From: Actinoalloteichus hymeniacidonis
GTDB taxonomy: Bacteria; Actinomycetota; Actinomycetes; Mycobacteriales; Pseudonocardiaceae
Reading direction: 5' to 3'
Length of the DNA: 64,000 nt
Assembly: GCF_014203365.1 (NCBI RefSeq)
Contig: NZ_JACHIS010000001.1
Location: forward strand, 124,001-188,000
The notes under the pieces were generated by a model. The model made no database searches. It was not told where the DNA came from and worked only from the letters and a program-made list of their open reading frames with translations. Below are positions 40,988-51,181 of the stretch, in pieces; the stretch's first letter is position 1, and the number at the start of each line of letters is the position of its first letter. A program made the translations under genes and the position numbers.

Positions 40988-43294
40988 TCAGTCCTTCTTC
41001 GGCTGGTCGTCCTGCTCCGGCAGCGGCGTGCCGGTGCTTGTCTCGTCGGTCGGCACGTCGGCGCGTTCGTCGGTGCCGATACCGCCGACCTCCTTCTCCT
41101 GCTCCGGCGGCTTCAGGCCGCGCCGCACCGCACTGAGCAGCAGGTGCGCCACGTCCACGACCTCGACGTTCTGCGCCTCGCCCTCGCTCTGCTTGGCGGT
41201 CACGCCGTCGGTCAGCATCACCCGGCAGAACGGGCAGCCGGTGGCGATCTTGGTGGTGGCGGTGCCCAACGCCTCGTCGACCCGTTCGACGTTGATCCGC
41301 TTGCCGACCCGCTCCTCCATCCACATCCGCGCACCGCCTGCGCCGCAGCACATCGAGCGCTCGGAGTTGCGGGGCATCTCGCGCAGCGCGGCACCGGAGG
41401 CGCCGATCAGCTCGCGCGGCGGCGTGTAGACCTGGTTGTGCCGACCGAGGTAGCAGGGGTCGTGATAGGTGACGTCCTCGGTTACCTCGGCCACCGGGGT
41501 CAATCGCCGCTCGCGGACCAGGCGGTTCAGCAACTGGGTGTGGTGGACGACCTCGTAGTCGCCGCCGAGCTGCGAGTACTCGTTGGCGATGCTGTTGAAG
41601 CAGTGCGCGCAGGTGGCGACGATCTTGCGCTTGTGTTTCTCGCGGCCCTCGAAGACGGCGTTGAGCGTCTCGACGTTCTGCTGGGCCAACATCTGGAACA
41701 GGAACTCGTTGCCCGCCCGACGGGCCGGGTCTCCGGTGCAGGTCTCGTCCGAGCCGAGCACGGTGTACTTGACGTCTGCCAGGTGCAGGAGTTCCGCGAC
41801 GGCCTGGGTGGTCTTGCGGGCCCGGTCCTCGAAGGCGCCCGCGCAGCCGACCCAGTAGAGGTATTCGACGTCCTCGGCGAGCTCGCCGTCGAAGACGGGC
41901 ACCTCGAAGTCGAGTTCCTTGGTCCAGGCCAACCGTTCCTTGGCGTTCTGGCCCCAGGGATTGCCCTTGTTCTCCAGGTTCTTGAACATGCCCCCGAGCT
42001 CGCTCGGGAAGTTCGACTCGATCAGCACCTGGTAGCGGCGCATGTCGATGATGTGGTCGACGTGTTCGATGTCCACCGGGCACTGCTCGACGCAGGCCCC
42101 GCAGCTGGTGCAGGACCACAGCACCTCGGGGTCGATGACGCCGAATTCGTCGGGTCCGCCGACCAACGGCCGCTCCGCCTCGGCGAGCACGTCGCGGTGG
42201 ATCTCGGCGATCCTGGCCTCGGCGTTCTCCCCGACGATGCCGACCTCGTCACCCGCCATGTCCTTGCGCCCGCCCGCGAGCAGGTAGGGGGCCTTGGCGT
42301 AGGCGTGGTCGCGCAGCGAGGTGATGAGCAGCTTGGGCGACAGCGGCTTGGCGGTGTTCCAGGCCGGGCACTGCGACTGGCAGCGACCGCATTCGGTGCA
42401 GGTGGAGAAGTCGAGCCAGCCCTTCCAGCTGAAGTCCTCGATCTTGCCCGCGCCGAACACGTCGGTGTCCGGGTCGGCTTCCTCGAAGTCCAGCGGCTTG
42501 CCCGCGCTCATCATCGGCTTGGCCGCACCGAGGGCGACCCCGCCGTCGGCCTCGCGCTTGAAGTAGATGTTGAAGAAGGCGCTGAACCGGTGCCAGGCCA
42601 CACCCATGGTCAGGTTCCTGGCGATGACGATCGCCCAGGTCATCGAGATCAGTACCTTGATCGTCGCGACGATTCCGATGGCTGCCGGGCTCGCGGGCAG
42701 CACCGAGCCGAGGGCGTGCGAGATCGGCGCCGCCCAGACCGGGTAGGCCAGATGGTCGTTGGCGGCCTTGAAGCCGCGAATCAGCAGGATGCAGACGCCG
42801 ACGCCGAGGATGACCGCCTCGACGAAGTAGGCCTGCCAGAAGTTGGAACCGGCGAAGCGGGACTGAAGATCGGCGCGGCGCGGGTGGTTGCGCTGCCGGA
42901 TGCCGATCAGCACCAGGATGCCCAGCACCGTGGTGGTGGCCATGATCTCGACGAACAGGCCCCACAGACTCCAGCTGCCCAGGATCGGCAGGCTGAAGAA
43001 CGGGTTGTAGGTCTCGCCGTATGCCTCGATCAGCGTGAGGATCAGCGTGATGAAGCCGACCATCACGAACCAGTGGGCGACGCCGACGACGCTCCACTTG
43101 AGCATGCGGGTGTGGCCGAACACCTCGACCAGCATGTTCTTGAGCCTGCTCGGCCATGGGCCGTTCCGGGTGGGGTCGGGTTGTCCGAGCCGGACCGTGC
43201 GCACGATGCTCACCACGGCCTTGCTCAGCAGGACGACAGCAACCGCGGTAACGGCATAGCTGATCGCTGCCAGGGCCAGATACAGGACATCCAT
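40988..43294 (-). CDS. Membrane-bound CCG-domain iron-sulfur oxidoreductase
   Basis: A 768-residue protein. About five N-terminal membrane helices (residues 1-240) resemble a cytochrome-b-like subunit. Two 4Fe-4S motifs follow: CTECGRCQSQCPA and CTSCGACVEQCPV. The C-terminal half has two CCG domains (TCAHCFNSIANEY, SMCCGAGGARMW). It resembles heterodisulfide-reductase-type proteins and is the counterpart of M. tuberculosis Rv0338c, an essential gene near dnaK. The electron acceptor is unknown. ATG 43294 has GGAGG about 9 nt upstream. A TTAC-N6-GTAA element lies 49 nt upstream. Confidence 0.9.
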   Translation of the reverse strand: MDVLYLALAAISYAVTAVAVVLLSKAVVSIVRTVRLGQPDPTRNGPWPSRLKNMLVEVFGHTRMLKWSVVGVAHWFVMVGFITLILTLIEAYGETYNPFFSLPILGSWSLWGLFVEIMATTTVLGILVLIGIRQRNHPRRADLQSRFAGSNFWQAYFVEAVILGVGVCILLIRGFKAANDHLAYPVWAAPISHALGSVLPASPAAIGIVATIKVLISMTWAIVIARNLTMGVAWHRFSAFFNIYFKREADGGVALGAAKPMMSAGKPLDFEEADPDTDVFGAGKIEDFSWKGWLDFSTCTECGRCQSQCPAWNTAKPLSPKLLITSLRDHAYAKAPYLLAGGRKDMAGDEVGIVGENAEARIAEIHRDVLAEAERPLVGGPDEFGVIDPEVLWSCTSCGACVEQCPVDIEHVDHIIDMRRYQVLIESNFPSELGGMFKNLENKGNPWGQNAKERLAWTKELDFEVPVFDGELAEDVEYLYWVGCAGAFEDRARKTTQAVAELLHLADVKYTVLGSDETCTGDPARRAGNEFLFQMLAQQNVETLNAVFEGREKHKRKIVATCAHCFNSIANEYSQLGGDYEVVHHTQLLNRLVRERRLTPVAEVTEDVTYHDPCYLGRHNQVYTPPRELIGASGAALREMPRNSERSMCCGAGGARMWMEERVGKRINVERVDEALGTATTKIATGCPFCRVMLTDGVTAKQSEGEAQNVEVVDVAHLLLSAVRRGLKPPEQEKEVGGIGTDERADVPTDETSTGTPLPEQDDQPKKD

Positions 43295-43342
43295 CCTCGA
43301 AGCCTCCAGTCCGAACTTCCGAGTGCTGGCAGCGTACGTCAA

Positions 43343-43358
43343 GTTACTGATCGGTAAC
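43343..43358. promoter_or_regulatory. GTTAC-N6-GTAAC operator-like site
   Basis: GTTACTGATCGGTAAC is a 16-bp element with 5-bp inverted half sites, 49 nt before the oxidoreductase start. The same half sites and spacing occur twice upstream of fadE5, which suggests a shared regulator of lipid and redox genes. Confidence 0.65.
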
Positions 43359-43467
43359 CACTGCGGGTGTCTGGTCGGTGTGTGTTGAGTGTCCTCGTAC
43401 CCGGGCTCGCCTTCGCAGCCGAGTACGAGTCGTCGCAGGTATTAGAACCGCCTGCGGGCAAACGAAA

Positions 43468-43498
43468 GGGCGGCCACTCCGATCCGGAGTGGCCGCCC
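43468..43498 (-). terminator. Terminator of the S1 protease gene
   Basis: GGGCGGCCACTCCG at 43468-43481 pairs with CGGAGTGGCCGCCC at 43485-43498. On the minus strand the hairpin is followed by TTTCGTTTGC. It starts 44 nt after the protease stop. Confidence 0.85.
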
Positions 43499-43542
43499 TC
43501 GCGGTATAGCTCATCGGTTCATCGAACCGGAATCACCTTGGA

Positions 43543-45597
43543 TCAGGCGACACCGTCGGTGCCCGAGGCGTTGCGACGTCGGAACTTCAGCACCATGAAG
43601 GTACCGCCGGCGAGAGCAACGCCACCGATGATGATCAGCGGAAGGATGAAGTTCGCACCGGTGTCAGCCAGGTCGTCCTCGTCATCCTGCTCCGGTGCGT
43701 CTGCACCGGGGGGGTTCGCGCCCTCTTCACCGTCGCCCGGGGGCGTGGTGGGGGGCGGGATCTCGCCCTGGTCGTCCAGAACGATGTAGGTCACGGTGGC
43801 CGGGGCCGACTCGGAGCCCTCGATCACCTGGACCGCGGTGATGGTGTGCGTGCCGGGAGCGAGCTCCTCGGTGACGTCGAGCGTCCAGTTGCCCTCGGCG
43901 TCGGCCTCGGTCTCGCCTGCGGTCTCCTCGTCGACCGAGACGGTGACGGTCGCACCGGCCTGAGCGGTACCGCTCACGGTCGGGGTCGCGTTGTCGCTCT
44001 CGGTGCCGTCGGCGGGCTCCGTGATGGCGGGAGCAGCCGGGGCGACGAAGAAGCTGAGGCTGGTCTCCTCGGAGGTCCAGGTCTCGCCACCCACGGTCAG
44101 CGTCTGGGACGCCGTCACCGAGTATTCGCCGACCGGAAGAGCGGAGTCGGGACGAATCTCCCAGGCGCCGTCCTCATCTGCGGTGACCTCGGCGGCCTGG
44201 TCGTTGATCTGCAGCGAAACCGTGGCGAACGGGTTGGCGGTACCGGCGATGACCTGCTCGTCCTCGCCGATGCGCTGGCCGTCTTCCGGGGTCTCGATGA
44301 CCGGTGCGTTGACCTCACTGAGGACGGCGACGCCGTCGAGGTGCGGCAGCACGTTCTCGGTCAGCGAAACGCCGAGCGAGATCGGGTCGATCGGGTTGCC
44401 CTGACCATCCGTGATCTCACAGCCGCCGTCCGCGTTACCCGCGGCGGCCGAGGTGATGCCGACGGCGAGGGAGCCCGCAACGATGGCACCGCCACTGTCG
44501 CCGCCCTCGGTGCAGGCGCTGTGCTCGAAGCCGTCGATGTCGACGAGGTTGCCCTGTCCGTCGTTCACGCCCTCCCAGGTGGTTGCGGCGTGCGTGATCT
44601 CGCCACAGGTGTACTGGGTGGTGCGGCCCGACTTGCAGACCTCCATGCCCTCGATCGGCTCCACGACACCGGTGATGGTGGTCGCGTTGTCGTCCCAGGT
44701 GTTCACGGCAGGGGCGATGTTGTCGCCGGTGACGTTGATGGTCGCGTAGTCGGTGTTGTTCTCACCGAAGGACACGACGTCGAAGTCGCCGAGACGCTCG
44801 AGCGGCAGGGTCGGCTGCTCGCCGGGGATCTCGCGGTAGGCGACGCTGAAGTCCTCATCGCCGTAGCAGTGGCCTGCGGTGAGGTAGATCGGGTTGCCCG
44901 AGGCGTTGTACGCCGGGAAACCGAAGGAGCAGACGCCGACGATGTCGTCCTCGGCCTGGTTGCCGGTGAAGTAGCCGTCGCCACCGTTGATGTCGACGAG
45001 TCGACGCTCGGCGGTCTCCTGCTTGGTCGTGACGTCGACGCCGACGTCGGGCAGCGCACCTTCGAGAGCGGCTGCCTCCTCGCCGTTGCCGAGGGTCACG
45101 ACGACGGAGCTGGACTGCACGTCGACCGAGACGCCTGCGACGAGGCCGCCCTGGCCGGAAGCCCAACCCGCGAGTTCGGCGCTTGCTGCGTCGAGCTGGG
45201 CGAGGCTGACGCCACCCACCTCGACCTCGGCACCGAGGTCGACAGCCACCTGGGCGGCTGCGTTGTCGGTGACCTTCACATGAAGCTTGTTCGTTTCCGA
45301 GTTGAACCACGAGCCGCCGAAGCTGTCGCCCAGTTCGCCGGCGAGCCGGGCGCTGGTGTTCGACGCGTTGCCTGCCGCAGTGGCCTGCTCTGCATAGGCT
45401 TCGGCACTGATGCCGAGGTCACGCTCGATGGCGACCTGCATCTGCGAGGGGATCGACTCGACGTTCACGTCGGTGCCGTTCAGCGGGGTCGCGTCCTCGG
45501 ACTGGGCGCTTGCCACGCCCCCGAAGGCCCCCAGGGTGACCACGCCTGCGGAGAGTGCCGCGGCGAGCAGCCCCCGACTGGGACTTGCCTTGCTCAT
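43543..45597 (-). CDS. Secreted, wall-anchored S1 protease with Ig-like domains
   Basis: A 684-residue preproprotein. Residues 1-31 are a signal peptide and about 32-200 are an alpha-lytic/streptogrisin-type propeptide. The trypsin-fold catalytic domain runs from about 200 to 395 with H243 in LTAGHC, D283 in NNTDYATI and S368 in EGGDSGGA. Two bacterial Ig-like domains follow (about 405-505 and 510-610). A Pro/Gly/Asp linker leads to LADTG at 643-647, a hydrophobic helix and RRR, a class E sortase signal. It therefore probably stays on the wall rather than being fully secreted. It is monocistronic with its own terminator. Confidence 0.92.
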   Translation of the reverse strand: MSKASPSRGLLAAALSAGVVTLGAFGGVASAQSEDATPLNGTDVNVESIPSQMQVAIERDLGISAEAYAEQATAAGNASNTSARLAGELGDSFGGSWFNSETNKLHVKVTDNAAAQVAVDLGAEVEVGGVSLAQLDAASAELAGWASGQGGLVAGVSVDVQSSSVVVTLGNGEEAAALEGALPDVGVDVTTKQETAERRLVDINGGDGYFTGNQAEDDIVGVCSFGFPAYNASGNPIYLTAGHCYGDEDFSVAYREIPGEQPTLPLERLGDFDVVSFGENNTDYATINVTGDNIAPAVNTWDDNATTITGVVEPIEGMEVCKSGRTTQYTCGEITHAATTWEGVNDGQGNLVDIDGFEHSACTEGGDSGGAIVAGSLAVGITSAAAGNADGGCEITDGQGNPIDPISLGVSLTENVLPHLDGVAVLSEVNAPVIETPEDGQRIGEDEQVIAGTANPFATVSLQINDQAAEVTADEDGAWEIRPDSALPVGEYSVTASQTLTVGGETWTSEETSLSFFVAPAAPAITEPADGTESDNATPTVSGTAQAGATVTVSVDEETAGETEADAEGNWTLDVTEELAPGTHTITAVQVIEGSESAPATVTYIVLDDQGEIPPPTTPPGDGEEGANPPGADAPEQDDEDDLADTGANFILPLIIIGGVALAGGTFMVLKFRRRNASGTDGVA

Positions 45598-46218
45598 TTA
45601 GCTCCTTCCCCAGTGCCCCAGCCCCCCGGTTGGGGTCACACGTTCAGGTGACGTTGGGGACCGTAACCGGATGGATGGTCGACATGGGGAGAGCTCGTGA
45701 AAATAGGTACGAAGTTGACCTGTTCGTTATACACGCAGCGTGTGGGCGGTCTAACCCTCGGTCGACTTCGGGGCGATGTGTCCGATTTGCTCGCGTATGC
45801 TGCGCACGGAAATGCTCGGACGTGTATTTAGTCACCATCGGGTGACATCGGTTCGACACAGAGTGATTGCGTGAACACGGGTGTGCCTGTGGTGGCCCCG
45901 ATGGCTTGTCGCGTCTGACGGGGCCGGTGCGATGCATGGGGTTGTTCCGCGTCCGCGCGCTGCGGTGGCCGGAAGCCTGCCGCCGCCCTTGGGCTCGCGG
46001 ATGGAACGTCGTCGATTCGATAGAACCGCCAGCGCCGTCGATGATCTCGGGCCGGGTTCCTCGGCGATGTGTTTCCGCCCACCCGGCAGACCCCTCGTTG
46101 CCTTGGGTCCAAGGGGATCCGACATCGTCAGTGTGGCGATATCCGCTGGTGGGAAGCGCTTTTCGTGGATCTCTTCGACCTGGGGAACTTTCGGTGGTTA
46201 TCCTGCGTTGGCAGGAAG

Positions 46219-46239
46219 GTTGAGCGGTACTCGCTCAAG
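46219..46239. promoter_or_regulatory. HAIR element 1 (HspR operator)
   Basis: GTTGAGC-N7-GCTCAAG matches the HspR inverted repeat CTTGAGT-N7-ACTCAAG with symmetric substitutions that keep the dyad. It is 90 nt upstream of dnaK. HspR is encoded at the end of the same operon. Confidence 0.8.
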
Positions 46240-46269
46240 TCGCCGTCGGGGGATTCAGAGTCTTCTAGA

Positions 46270-46290
46270 CTTGAGTCTGAGTCGCTCATG
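46270..46290. promoter_or_regulatory. HAIR element 2 (HspR operator)
   Basis: CTTGAGT-N7-GCTCATG has a perfect left half and a 5 of 7 right half. It lies 39 nt upstream of dnaK. The two elements are 51 bp apart, which would allow cooperative repression. Confidence 0.75.
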
Positions 46291-46328
46291 GCTTGGATAG
46301 AACACGTCTTTTAGCAGGAGGTTCCTCG

Positions 46329-48193
<1,865 letters not shown>

Positions 48194-48197
<4 letters not shown>

Positions 48198-49063
48198 CCA
48201 CCTCGGACCGTTCGGGGAACCCGGAGAAAGAGGAAGGCAGCGAAGCACCCCGATTCGCGTTCCACGACCGCCGCCGAATCGACCCGCAGACCGGAGAGGT
48301 ACGCGTGCCCGACCCCGCCGAGACGACGGACAAGCAGCCAACGGCACCGGAGGAAACCGAGGCTGTCGTGGTGGACGAGGTCGACGACGCCGAGGAACAG
48401 CCGGTGTTCCCGACGGCCGAGGACGTCGCTGATCTCCCCATCCCGCCGGACTCCGAGCCGGTTCCGTCGGTGGTCGATGCCGAGCAGGCGACCGAGCCCA
48501 CGAAGCCCGCATCCGACCCGGTGCAGGCGGAGTGGGAGGACCTCACCCGTCAGCTCGCCGACCGGACTGCGGATCTGAAGCGGATCAACGCGGAGTACGC
48601 GAACTACCGCAAGCGGGTCGACCGCGATCGCGAGGCCGTCGCGGTCGCCGGTAAGTCGCAGCTCGCGGCCGAGCTCCTCGTGGTCCTCGACGATCTGGGT
48701 CGGGCCGAGGCGCACGGCGACCTGACCGGTGCGTTCAAGTCGGTGGCCGACAAGCTGGTCGACGCCCTGACCAAGGCGGGCCTGCAGGCCTACGGCGAGG
48801 AGAACGAGCCGTTCAACCCCGCCGAGCACGAGGCCGTCGCGCACGACACGTCCTCGGACGTGTCTGGCCCGACGGTGACGGCGGTGCTGCGGCGCGGTTA
48901 CCGGTTCGGGGACCGGGTGCTGCGTCCCGCGCTGGTCGCGGTGACCGATTTCGAGGCGGGCGCACCTGCGTCCGACAACGGATCGGGTGCCGCCGCCGAG
49001 CAGGACGAGAAGCCCGCCGAGTCGGCAGCCGACGCCGCGGAACCGACGGACAAGCAAGACTGA
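48194..49063 (+). CDS. grpE: Nucleotide exchange factor GrpE
   Basis: A 289-residue GrpE, longer than the usual 200-230 because of an acidic disordered N-terminus of about 115 residues and an acidic tail of 40. The core has [34 protein letters not shown], and the beta-domain segments [11 protein letters not shown] and [23 protein letters not shown] 48194 overlaps the dnaK stop (GTGA). Confidence 0.95.
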
Positions 49064-49085
49064 CCGAGGAAGGAGGGACGTCCGA

Positions 49086-50276
49086 ATGAGCGCTAGAGAC
49101 TGGATCGAGAAGGACTTCTACGCGGAGTTGGGCGTCCCTCCCGACGCCTCCGCCGACGAGGTCAAGCGGTCGTACCGCAAACTCGCCAGGGAGCTGCACC
49201 CGGATGCCAATCCGGGCGACACCAAGGCGGAGACGCGGTTCAAAGCGGTATCCGAGGCGTACGGCGTGCTCTCCGACGGAGACAAGCGCAAGCAGTACGA
49301 CGAGGCCCGCCGGTTGTTCGGCGGCGGCGGGGGCGGCTTCCGTCCCGGCGGCAACTTCGAGGGCTTCGGCAACAGCACCTTCGATTTCAGCGACATGTTC
49401 GCCAACCGGGGCGGCGCGGCGGCAGGCGGCGCGGGCGGCGGCATCGGCGACATCCTGGGCGGGCTGTTCGGCAAACAGCGTGGCGCGCAGGCGGGTGGCA
49501 CTCGTCCGCAGCGTGGCGCCGATGTGGAAACCGAGATCCGCATCGACTTCGTGGAGGCGATCCGGGGCGCCACCGTCCCGTTGCGGCTCTCCAGCCCCGC
49601 CTCCTGCACCACCTGCCACGGTTCCGGTGCCCGACCGGGCAGCACACCGAAGACCTGTACGACCTGTTCCGGGGCGGGTGTGGTCACCCGAAGCCAGGGG
49701 GCCTTCGCCTTCAGCGAGCCCTGCCGCGACTGCCGGGGCAGCGGGCGGCTCATCGACGACCCGTGCCCGGAGTGCGGCGGCGAGGGCGTGAGCACGCAGA
49801 CCAGGACGCTGACCGTGCGGATTCCCGGCGGCGTCACCGATAACCAGCGCATTCGACTCGCCTCCCAGGGGGAACCCGGCCGACGTGGCGCGGCCGCCGG
49901 CGACCTGTACGTGCGGGTCCATGTCACCCCGCACCCGGTGTTCGGCCGGGAGGGTGATGATCTCACCCTGGTCTTGCCGGTGACCTTTCCCGAATTGACC
50001 ATGGGCGCCACACTGAGCGTGCCGACTCTCGACGGACGGGTGTCGGTGAAGGTCGCACCCGGCACCGCGAGCGGTCGGGTGTTGCGCGTCCGAGGACGCG
50101 GTATCGCCAAGCGCGATGGTTCATCCGGCGACCTGCTGGTCACCCTTCAGGTCACGGTGCCCTCCCGGTTGGACGGTCCGGCCGAGGAGGCACTGCGCAA
50201 CTATGCGGAGGTCACCGCAGACCACGACCCCCGCGCCGAACTGACGAGATTGCTGGACGAGGGACAGCGGGGGTGA
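49086..50276 (+). CDS. dnaJ: Co-chaperone DnaJ
   Basis: A 396-residue type I DnaJ. J domain residues 8-75 with HPD in ARELHPDAN, a Gly/Phe-rich linker, four zinc CxxCxGxG repeats (CTTCHGSG, CTTCSGAG, CRDCRGSG, CPECGGEG) and the C-terminal substrate-binding domains. ATG 49086 has a GGAGGG site 8-9 nt upstream. It follows grpE by 22 nt. Confidence 0.97.
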   Translation: MSARDWIEKDFYAELGVPPDASADEVKRSYRKLARELHPDANPGDTKAETRFKAVSEAYGVLSDGDKRKQYDEARRLFGGGGGGFRPGGNFEGFGNSTFDFSDMFANRGGAAAGGAGGGIGDILGGLFGKQRGAQAGGTRPQRGADVETEIRIDFVEAIRGATVPLRLSSPASCTTCHGSGARPGSTPKTCTTCSGAGVVTRSQGAFAFSEPCRDCRGSGRLIDDPCPECGGEGVSTQTRTLTVRIPGGVTDNQRIRLASQGEPGRRGAAAGDLYVRVHVTPHPVFGREGDDLTLVLPVTFPELTMGATLSVPTLDGRVSVKVAPGTASGRVLRVRGRGIAKRDGSSGDLLVTLQVTVPSRLDGPAEEALRNYAEVTADHDPRAELTRLLDEGQRG

Positions 50277-50280
50277 AGCG

Positions 50281-50319
50281 GGTCGTGTTCTTCGCTAACC
50301 GGGCCGCGAGAACACGACC
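50281..50319 (+). terminator. Hairpin between dnaJ and hspR
   Basis: GGTCGTGTTCT at 50281-50291 pairs with AGAACACGACC at 50309-50319 around a 17-nt loop. There is no T tract. Its position 4 nt after dnaJ suggests a partial terminator or RNA-processing site that sets a lower level of hspR. Confidence 0.6.
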
Positions 50320-50424
50320 GACGTGCGCTCGGCAGCCCAGCGCGCCGCCGTCGTCGGTGTCGTGCGATGTGAGATCCACCGACGCGAAGTCCACCCCAGT
50401 GGAACCGACAGCGGAGGAGCCGAC

Positions 50425-50853
50425 ATGACCGGAATCCCGTTTCCGCCTGGAGTCGACGAGGACACCCCGGTGTTCGTGATCTCGGTGGCTGCCCAGCTCT
50501 CCGGCCTGCACGCCCAGACCCTGCGAACCTACGACCGGCTCGGGCTCGTCTCGCCCGGCCGAACCGCAGGCGGCGGGCGGCGATACTCGGCCAGGGACAT
50601 CGGACTACTCCGCGAGGTCCAACGGCTGTCGCAGGACGAGGGCGTCAACCTCGCCGGGGTGAAGCGCATCATCGAGCTGGAGAACGAGGTCGAGGAGCTG
50701 CGCGCCCAGGTCATGGAATTGGCCAGGGAGGTGGCCGCTGCCCACGTTGCCGCCGAACAGGCCGCTGCGGCGGTGCACACCTCGTACCGGCGCGACCTCG
50801 TGCCGGTACGGCAGGAGACGGCGCTGGTGGTGTGGCGGCCCCAACCGCGCTGA
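50425..50853 (+). CDS. hspR: Heat-shock repressor HspR (MerR type)
   Basis: A 142-residue MerR-type repressor. The DNA-binding domain is VISVAAQLSGLHAQTLRTYD then RLGLVSPGRTAGGGRRYS, diagnostic of HspR, followed by a coiled coil. HspR binds HAIR sites with DnaK as co-repressor. ATG 50425 has GGAGGAG 6 nt upstream. It is separated from dnaJ by 148 nt containing a hairpin. Confidence 0.95.
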   Translation: MTGIPFPPGVDEDTPVFVISVAAQLSGLHAQTLRTYDRLGLVSPGRTAGGGRRYSARDIGLLREVQRLSQDEGVNLAGVKRIIELENEVEELRAQVMELAREVAAAHVAAEQAAAAVHTSYRRDLVPVRQETALVVWRPQPR

Positions 50854-51181
50854 GCTGATCACGCTGACTCGACTTCGCTGACTCGACCGCGCTGACCTGA
50901 TCACGGCGCGCAGCCGGCTGACCCGATCCCGATCGCGTCGTCGTCGGCGGCCGCGCCGATCGCGGCGCGGCATTGACCCGGTTCGTCCGCGACCTGGCGC
51001 AGTGTGGCCCCTGCGCAGGCAACATCGACACCGACCGCCGATGGTCGCCCGCCGCCTCGATTCGCCGAGGCCTGCGCCGAGGTGCGCGGCGACTCCCAGG
51101 CCCACCGACGCAACGGCACCCGACACAGCCGAGGTGGCCGTGTCGGGTGCCGAGTCGGATTACTCGTCGCAGCCGATCAGA
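50854..51181. other. Intergenic region after hspR
   Basis: About 330 bases. The left part contains imperfect repeats of GCTGACTCGAC and two CTGATCACG words (50859-50910). The right part holds the VanW-protein terminator at 51114-51152. No gene is supported. Confidence 0.6.
51114..51152 (-). terminator. Terminator of the VanW-family gene
   Basis: CGGCACCCGACACAGCC at 51114-51130 pairs with GGCCGTGTCGGGTGCCG at 51136-51152, one mismatch, loop of 5. It starts 30 nt after the stop codon of the minus-strand gene. Confidence 0.8.

Larger units (their letters stand above)
45598..46328. other. Long intergenic region carrying the dnaK promoter
   Basis: About 730 bases between the divergent protease and dnaK genes. 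The right part holds two HAIR-type HspR sites. The remaining 600 bases have no gene with family resemblance; the short frames present are uneven in codon use and GC content falls near 45.7-45.8 kb. Confidence 0.7.

Noticed and set aside
41144-43357. A 737-codon plus-strand open frame opposite the Fe-S oxidoreductase gene
   Set aside because: It is the mirror of a gene with clear Fe-S and CCG motifs. Its translation is His/Leu/Val/Gly-rich without family features, as expected for antisense frames at this GC content.
43846-45651. A 601-codon plus-strand frame opposite the S1 protease
   Set aside because: The minus strand encodes a full protease with catalytic triad and sortase signal; the plus frame has no features.
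50859-50910. Imperfect GCTGACTCGAC repeats after hspR as a regulatory array
   Set aside because: The copies are irregular in spacing and sequence, there is no dyad, and they lie downstream of the operon.
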